The notes under the pieces are model-generated. The model did not search any database. It had not been told where the DNA came from and saw only the letters and a list, made by a program, of their open reading frames with translations. Positions 59,390 to 64,000 of a stretch of DNA of 64,000 bases are shown here, one piece after another. The DNA is taken from NCBI RefSeq assembly GCF_029625905.1, contig NZ_JARTLM010000001.1, positions 62,001 to 126,000 of the forward strand. The letters run 5' to 3'. Position 1 is the stretch's first letter, and each line of letters starts with the position of its first letter. The DNA is from Hydrogenovibrio sp. 3SP14C1 (GTDB lineage: Bacteria; Pseudomonadota; Gammaproteobacteria; Thiomicrospirales; Thiomicrospiraceae). Position numbers and translations under genes: made by a program.

Positions 59390-60277
59390 ATGATGTCTTG
59401 TTGGAAAAAACAACTGGGAATAATCATCTTTTGCCTCTGCAGTCTCCCTGCCTATGCACAGAGTTTGCTGCTTGCGCCTGAACAATTAAAAAACAACCTC
59501 ACCAATGATGCTGTGATCATTTTAGATGCCCGCTCTACCAATCTGTACGAACAAGACCATATTCCAGGAGCGCGCAATTTTCCTGTGAATTGGACGTACG
59601 AGCATAAAAGCATCAATGGAAAAATCACCTCCCCCAACCAGATTCAAATGATCTTGCGCCAACTGAGCTTAGATAGAGAAATGCCGATTGTTATCTATGA
59701 TGAAGGCGCTTTAGTCGATGCCGCTCGCTTATTCTGGACATTAGAAGTTTACGGCTTCACCCAAGTTAAGGTTCTGAATCGTGGATATGATTACTGGGCC
59801 GCACAAAATTATCCCACGAGCGATGATACGCCCAAGATTACTCCAAGCGATTATGTTCCGGTCATCAACCATAAACGACTGGCCACCAAATTCTCGACAC
59901 AAACCGCCACCCAAAACCCAAACCAGATTGTGATTGATGCCCGTCCTGAACAGGCCTATTTAGGATTAAAATCGCACGCTAAACGGTTTGGTCATATTCC
60001 AAGTGCGATTAACATTCCCGCCTCTCATAATATTGACTCAACTAACCACTTTGCCCAGATTTCTTCGGTGACGCACCTCAAAAACGTTTATTTTAATATC
60101 CCAAAAAATAAAAAAGTCGTGTTGTATTGCGCCATCGGACGCATCTCGGCCACCAATTATCTGGCATTACGCGAACTGGGGTATGATGTGGCGAACTATG
60201 ACGCTTCTTGGCTAGAATGGGGCAATGATTTTTCATTACCGATTGTCACCTCCTCACAGGCACAGATGAAACCATAA
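59390..60277 (+). CDS. Periplasmic two-domain sulfurtransferase (rhodanese)
   Basis: 295 residues. Signal peptide (LGIIIFCLCSLPAYA). Two rhodanese domains: the first has ILDARSTNLYEQDHIPGARN, and the second holds the catalytic Cys in VVLYCAIGRISATNYLALRE, after IDARPEQAYLGLKSHAKRFG. The active loop CAIGRIS is close to thiosulfate:cyanide sulfurtransferases of the TST type. It is first in a set with a GGDEF/EAL gene (10 bp) and a CAP-domain gene (9 bp). It may handle sulfane sulfur in the periplasm. Confidence 0.88.
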   Translation: MMSCWKKQLGIIIFCLCSLPAYAQSLLLAPEQLKNNLTNDAVIILDARSTNLYEQDHIPGARNFPVNWTYEHKSINGKITSPNQIQMILRQLSLDREMPIVIYDEGALVDAARLFWTLEVYGFTQVKVLNRGYDYWAAQNYPTSDDTPKITPSDYVPVINHKRLATKFSTQTATQNPNQIVIDARPEQAYLGLKSHAKRFGHIPSAINIPASHNIDSTNHFAQISSVTHLKNVYFNIPKNKKVVLYCAIGRISATNYLALRELGYDVANYDASWLEWGNDFSLPIVTSSQAQMKP

Positions 60278-60287
60278 GGAATAAAAT

Positions 60288-62303
60288 ATGTGGCGTAAAC
60301 TCAGCATCAAAGTCCAACTGATGATTTGGATTTCAGCCGTGACCTTTATGATTGCGTTCGGGTCGTTAGGTATTGCGTTCTGGTTAGATGTGAAACAAAG
60401 AGAAACGCTGGCGGTGAGTTTGTCGACCACAGTCAATGCGGCCTTACGCCATGATTTATTGAAAGGTATTTTGTCGAATGATGCCAGTGTCTATTCCGAT
60501 CTCAGCTTTCGTTTGGCCGGGTTCCAACAGATCGATCGTGTTTTATTGCTGGATGACCAAAACAAGCCGGTATTTAATTACTTACATACTAACAAAACCT
60601 ATCAACATCTGGTCGATCGGACGACGGAAACCCCTCAGTTTCATGGTGAAGATTTATTTGTTAAACAGCCTCTGATAGAAGATGGCCACCGATATGGGTC
60701 TGCTGTTTATGTCATCGACATGATGTCTTTCTCAACGCAATTTCAAAAACATTTAATTTTTTTATTCATCGCTTTACCTTTAGAATTATTATTGGCTTTA
60801 CTTTTTACTTGGTGGATCAGTCGCAGCTACAACCAGCCCTTCACCCAATTAGTCGAGGCGATGAAACATAATGACGTCAGCCTAAATCGATTCTCTCCTG
60901 TGCATACCGATGCTAAAAATGAAATTGGAGCACTCTTCAATGGCTATAACGAAATGATCCATAAAGTGGAAACCACCACAGAACAAATGCGGTATCTTTC
61001 CGAACATGATGATTTAACCGGTCTTTACAACCGTTATTACATTGAGCTACTGATTCAAAAAGCCCTGCAAGATGAAACCGCCCAACATCATGTGCTGCTG
61101 AACATCGATTTGGATCAGTTCAAACTGATCAATGATTCCGCTGGGCATAGTGCAGGAGATGAACTACTGAAAATGGTGGCACACAGCTGTCAGGAGATTT
61201 TATCTGACAATGTTTCCATGGCTCGTATTGGCGGGGACGACTTTTATATCTTGCTGCCCAATCATTCTGAAAAAGTTGGCAAGGCCATTGCTGAAATGTT
61301 ACTGGAACACTTGTCCGACTTTCGGTTCAGCTGGGAAGGCCAAGCCTATTCGGTATCCGCTTCCATCGGCATGGTGGCTTTCAGGCCTTATGAATATACT
61401 TTGGAAGAACTCGTTAAAGCAGCGGACTCCGCGTTTTATTCCGCCAAATCGGCTGGACGCAATAAGCTCCACATTTTCCACTCGGAAGATGAAGAGTCGC
61501 AATATCATAAACACGAAGTACAAATCGCCAGCTACATTAAAGAAGCTTTGGCGCAAGAGTCTACATCCAACCCCCTTAAAAACACCGCTTATTTCGAACT
61601 GTTTGCGCAAGGCATTACCCCGTTACAACATAACAACCGAGATGAGGTCAGTTATGAAATCCTAATCCGTTTACGAGATATGAATGATAACCTGATTGCA
61701 CCGGATGCATTTCTACCCACTGCTGAACGATACCAAATGATGGCCGATATCGATGGTTTTGTGCTCACCCAGTACTTAAATAGGGTGCAATCGTTACCCA
61801 CTCATTTAACAAAATTGCATAAAGTCCACATCAACTTAGCGGGATCAAGCTTAAACAACGCTGATTTTCAGGCGCGCTTAAAACAACTCGTCAGCGAGCA
61901 CCCTAATTTTCCATGGCGTAAATTGGAGCTGGAAATTACGGAAACTTCGGCAGTGGGCAACTTCAATCAGGCCATGCCGTTTATTCAATATTGTCAAGCC
62001 TTGGGCATTGGGCTGGCCTTAGATGATTTTGGCACTGGCATGTCTTCTTTTGAATACCTTAAAAGCCTCCCTTTTGATGTGATTAAAATTGATGGTAGCT
62101 TTGTGAAAGATATGCATTCAGATCCGAGCGACAAAGCTGTTATTCGTTATATTCAGGAAATCAGTGCTTTACGAAACCAAGAAACCGTCGCAGAATATGT
62201 TGAAACTCAACAGGATGTGGACGTTTTAACCGAGATTGGAATTACCTATGGCCAAGGCTATTTCTTAGGCCGCCCGAAACCTCTTACGGAATGGTTGACT
62301 TAA
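60288..62303 (+). CDS. Membrane GGDEF-EAL protein, EAL motif altered
   Basis: 671 residues. Helices at about 10-32 and 160-182 flank a periplasmic sensor. A HAMP-like stretch follows, then a GGDEF domain with the functional variant RIGGDDFYILLP. The EAL domain reads YEILIRLRD, so EAL is changed to EIL, but ELEITETSAV, DDFGTGMSSFEYLKSLP, VIKIDGSFV and VAEYVET remain. The first Glu is present; whether hydrolysis survives is open. It lies ten bases after the rhodanese gene and nine before the CAP-domain gene, so sulfur status may be the sensed input. That link is inference. Confidence 0.88.
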   Translation: MWRKLSIKVQLMIWISAVTFMIAFGSLGIAFWLDVKQRETLAVSLSTTVNAALRHDLLKGILSNDASVYSDLSFRLAGFQQIDRVLLLDDQNKPVFNYLHTNKTYQHLVDRTTETPQFHGEDLFVKQPLIEDGHRYGSAVYVIDMMSFSTQFQKHLIFLFIALPLELLLALLFTWWISRSYNQPFTQLVEAMKHNDVSLNRFSPVHTDAKNEIGALFNGYNEMIHKVETTTEQMRYLSEHDDLTGLYNRYYIELLIQKALQDETAQHHVLLNIDLDQFKLINDSAGHSAGDELLKMVAHSCQEILSDNVSMARIGGDDFYILLPNHSEKVGKAIAEMLLEHLSDFRFSWEGQAYSVSASIGMVAFRPYEYTLEELVKAADSAFYSAKSAGRNKLHIFHSEDEESQYHKHEVQIASYIKEALAQESTSNPLKNTAYFELFAQGITPLQHNNRDEVSYEILIRLRDMNDNLIAPDAFLPTAERYQMMADIDGFVLTQYLNRVQSLPTHLTKLHKVHINLAGSSLNNADFQARLKQLVSEHPNFPWRKLELEITETSAVGNFNQAMPFIQYCQALGIGLALDDFGTGMSSFEYLKSLPFDVIKIDGSFVKDMHSDPSDKAVIRYIQEISALRNQETVAEYVETQQDVDVLTEIGITYGQGYFLGRPKPLTEWLT

Positions 62304-62312
62304 AGGATATTT

Positions 62313-63713
62313 ATGCTGATTCGATTACTGCTTTACTTTATGCTCGGACTGTTTTTGATCTGGTTTTTTAACGGCGGACTAGAAAAAATAATGACCCCGC
62401 CAAGCGATCTATCAAGCATTCCAGAACAACAAAAGCCCTATCAAAAAACACCAACGGCGAAGCCCTTGACGCCGTCTATGGCAAAAGCACAAGAACGCGA
62501 GGCTAGGTTGTACCTGAACCGCCTTCGTCAAAGCGTACAGCTTACCCCGTTACAATACAACACAGCGTTGTCGAATGCGGCGCATCAACATGCAAGCTAT
62601 TCTTCACTAAACAATATTCAAAGCCATGAAGAACGTCCCAACTTACCCGGGTTCAGTGGCCAAACGCCGACAACGCGCGCTTTCACAGCCGGCTATCAAA
62701 GCCCCGTTGCAGAAGTCATCGCCTACAATCATCGCCGCCCACACCCCTTTATTGATGATTTGATGTCAGCGATTTATCATCGCCTATCTTTGTTGAGCAT
62801 GACCCAAGATCAAATCGGTATCGGCATCGCGGGTGATGGGAAGGGAACGGTCAACTCAAGTCTAACGGCCTTACTGGGCAATCAAACATTAAATGCCTTA
62901 TGCCAATCACCGCCCTCTCCTCAGCCCGGAACCTATTACTACCAGGACGTATGTCAAAACAATCGTCCCGTTTCAAAACGGGATTACGATAAAGCCTTAA
63001 ACCAAGTGGCCAAACAAAACCCCAAACTCATTGTCTGGCCGAAACCAGGTGGAGACGTTTCTCCGGTTTTTTATGAAGAATCGCCCGACCCTTTACCGGA
63101 ATGCAATGTTTCAGGTTACCCGGTTCACTTACAGATTAACCCCATTTATGCCGGGCGTATCGAACTTTTGAATGAAACCTTTAAAGTCTTTGAGCAAAAA
63201 AATGGCGAAATGATTCCCATCGTCCCCCAAACCATTTTCGACAATCAAAGCAACCCGGTCACGGCACTGAACGCACTAAAAGCCCATTTAAAATCGTCTT
63301 CTAAAAAAGATCGCTGGATTGCTTTTTTCCCAAAACACCGTTTGAACTGGAACAGCCACTATCAAGCGGAAATTCAATATAAAGAAGACGGACAGCGCAA
63401 AACGAAACGCTGGCAATTTACCACTCAAAACCAGCCAGGCCTGGTCACTTTTACGGCTGAAAAAGGGCAACAACAGACGCTTAACATAAAAAAAGGACAA
63501 ACCTACACCCTGTATTTCCCACCCAGCCAATGCAAAATGGCATCAACCATTGTGATGCGCAAACAAATCCCCAAATCGATCGATGTCAGCAGCCGTTTTA
63601 TTGACGGTGAAACCATTCAGGTCACATTGAATGCCGCCCCATTTGGGGGGGCTTTTTCCATTGCCTATGGTCCTAGCCAAACCTTGATACGGTTTGAAAT
63701 TGAAACCGATTAG
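62313..63713 (+). CDS. CAP-domain (SCP/PR1-like) protein
   Basis: 466 residues. An N-terminal hydrophobic helix (LLLYFMLGLFLIWFFNGG) is followed by a Pro-rich linker and a CAP domain (about 65-190) with YLNRLRQSVQLTPLQYNTAL, AAHQHASYSS, SHEERPNLPGFSGQTPTTRA and GIGIAGDGKG. A long C-terminal part (about 200-466) has beta-strand-rich sequence and no motif I recognise. CAP proteins are extracytoplasmic; enzymatic roles are rare and unknown here. The decamer CCAGGCCTGG lies inside at 63435-63444. It closes the three-gene operon. Confidence 0.8.
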   Translation: MLIRLLLYFMLGLFLIWFFNGGLEKIMTPPSDLSSIPEQQKPYQKTPTAKPLTPSMAKAQEREARLYLNRLRQSVQLTPLQYNTALSNAAHQHASYSSLNNIQSHEERPNLPGFSGQTPTTRAFTAGYQSPVAEVIAYNHRRPHPFIDDLMSAIYHRLSLLSMTQDQIGIGIAGDGKGTVNSSLTALLGNQTLNALCQSPPSPQPGTYYYQDVCQNNRPVSKRDYDKALNQVAKQNPKLIVWPKPGGDVSPVFYEESPDPLPECNVSGYPVHLQINPIYAGRIELLNETFKVFEQKNGEMIPIVPQTIFDNQSNPVTALNALKAHLKSSSKKDRWIAFFPKHRLNWNSHYQAEIQYKEDGQRKTKRWQFTTQNQPGLVTFTAEKGQQQTLNIKKGQTYTLYFPPSQCKMASTIVMRKQIPKSIDVSSRFIDGETIQVTLNAAPFGGAFSIAYGPSQTLIRFEIETD

Positions 63714-63759
63714 GAAGAGGTTTCCTCTCTTGTTAATCTTGTTGCGCTAGAATAGGACT

Positions 63760-64000
63760 ATGACTCACACCTCTTCTGACTTAAAAAACTGGTCTCAACA
63801 GCTTCACAATACCCTGACGTTTCATCGTCATCGAGCCTGCTTGGTCTTAAGTGGCGAATTCAGCTGGCAGCAGCAGATGTTGAACACTTTAATTCAGACA
63901 GGCACAAAAGGGATCTTTATTGGTACCCACTCCTTACACTCCCAAGCCGAAGCCACCCACCCTAAACAGCTCAAATTGTTGCTGGGCCAGGAAACCGACT
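63760..64000 (+). CDS. tmcA: tRNA(Met) cytidine acetyltransferase TmcA, N-terminal part
   Basis: The first 80 codons, cut by the window edge. The translation MTHTSSDLKNWSQQLHNTLT, then HRHRACLVLSGEFSWQQQML, matches the start of TmcA-type proteins in which an N-terminal domain (LVLSGE) precedes the ATPase. TmcA acetylates the wobble cytidine of elongator tRNA-Met. The call rests on the N-terminus alone, so the confidence is moderate. The start is the ATG with AGGA just before it. Confidence 0.6.
   Translation, partial: MTHTSSDLKNWSQQLHNTLTFHRHRACLVLSGEFSWQQQMLNTLIQTGTKGIFIGTHSLHSQAEATHPKQLKLLLGQETD

Overview
The window looks like chromosome from a free-living gammaproteobacterial chemolithoautotroph of the Hydrogenovibrio/Thiomicrospira/Thiomicrorhabdus type. 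This is inferred from gene content: a complete cytoplasmic [NiFe] uptake hydrogenase with its hyp genes, periplasmic rhodanese and thioredoxin-like proteins, TRAP transport, many chemotaxis and cyclic-di-GMP proteins, and moderate GC. No rRNA, tRNA, CRISPR array, transposase or prophage was seen.

Layout. 0-12 kb: a truncated RND adaptor, a LysR regulator divergent from a pirin, a soluble PAS-PAS chemoreceptor, a DsrE-like periplasmic protein, TRAP permeases DctQ/DctM, a GGDEF/EAL protein and a DEAD-box helicase. 12-22 kb: a membrane chemoreceptor with stacked HAMP-like repeats, a frameshifted SppA-like lipoprotein peptidase, a Tat-exported TRAP receptor, a HopJ-family protein, a CbpA-like J-protein, and a TonB receptor with a small His-containing partner. 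22-28 kb: pgm, an AT-rich orphan membrane protein, then a HipA-like kinase (YjjJ type) lying between a decayed piece of selO and the intact selO. 28-36 kb: FetB-like permease, a two-domain acyltransferase, a tiny DUF1328 protein, a binding lipoprotein paired with a GGDEF/EAL enzyme, a methyltransferase and a sodium:alanine symporter. 36-40 kb: sdhCDAB-sdhE. 40-46 kb: a formate/nitrite-family channel behind a possible sigma-54 promoter and a strong leader terminator, a PP2C-kinase fusion, an acetolactate-synthase-like enzyme, mtfA and a DUF4389 protein.

46-59 kb is the hydrogenase locus, all on the minus strand. In transcription order it runs: TlpA-like fusion, thioredoxin-like protein, NicO-like metal permease, hypB, hypC, hypD, hypE, hypA, fused small subunit, large subunit, maturation protease, hypF. 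Junctions are tight or overlapping. The small subunit carries an N-terminal NirB-like FAD/NAD oxidoreductase and a BFD-type [2Fe-2S] domain, has no Tat signal, and there is no cytochrome b gene. The enzyme is therefore probably soluble and may pass electrons from H2 directly to a nucleotide or other soluble acceptor. 59-64 kb holds a divergent rhodanese - GGDEF/EAL - CAP-domain operon and the start of a tmcA-like gene.

The most striking genome-scale signal is the 10-bp palindrome CCAGGCCTGG: 14 exact copies and 7 one-mismatch copies in 64 kb. Some lie inside genes. Others form the core of longer perfect palindromes that act as terminators, often between convergent genes. This resembles iterated uptake-type or HIP-type sequences, and I know of no description of it for this lineage.
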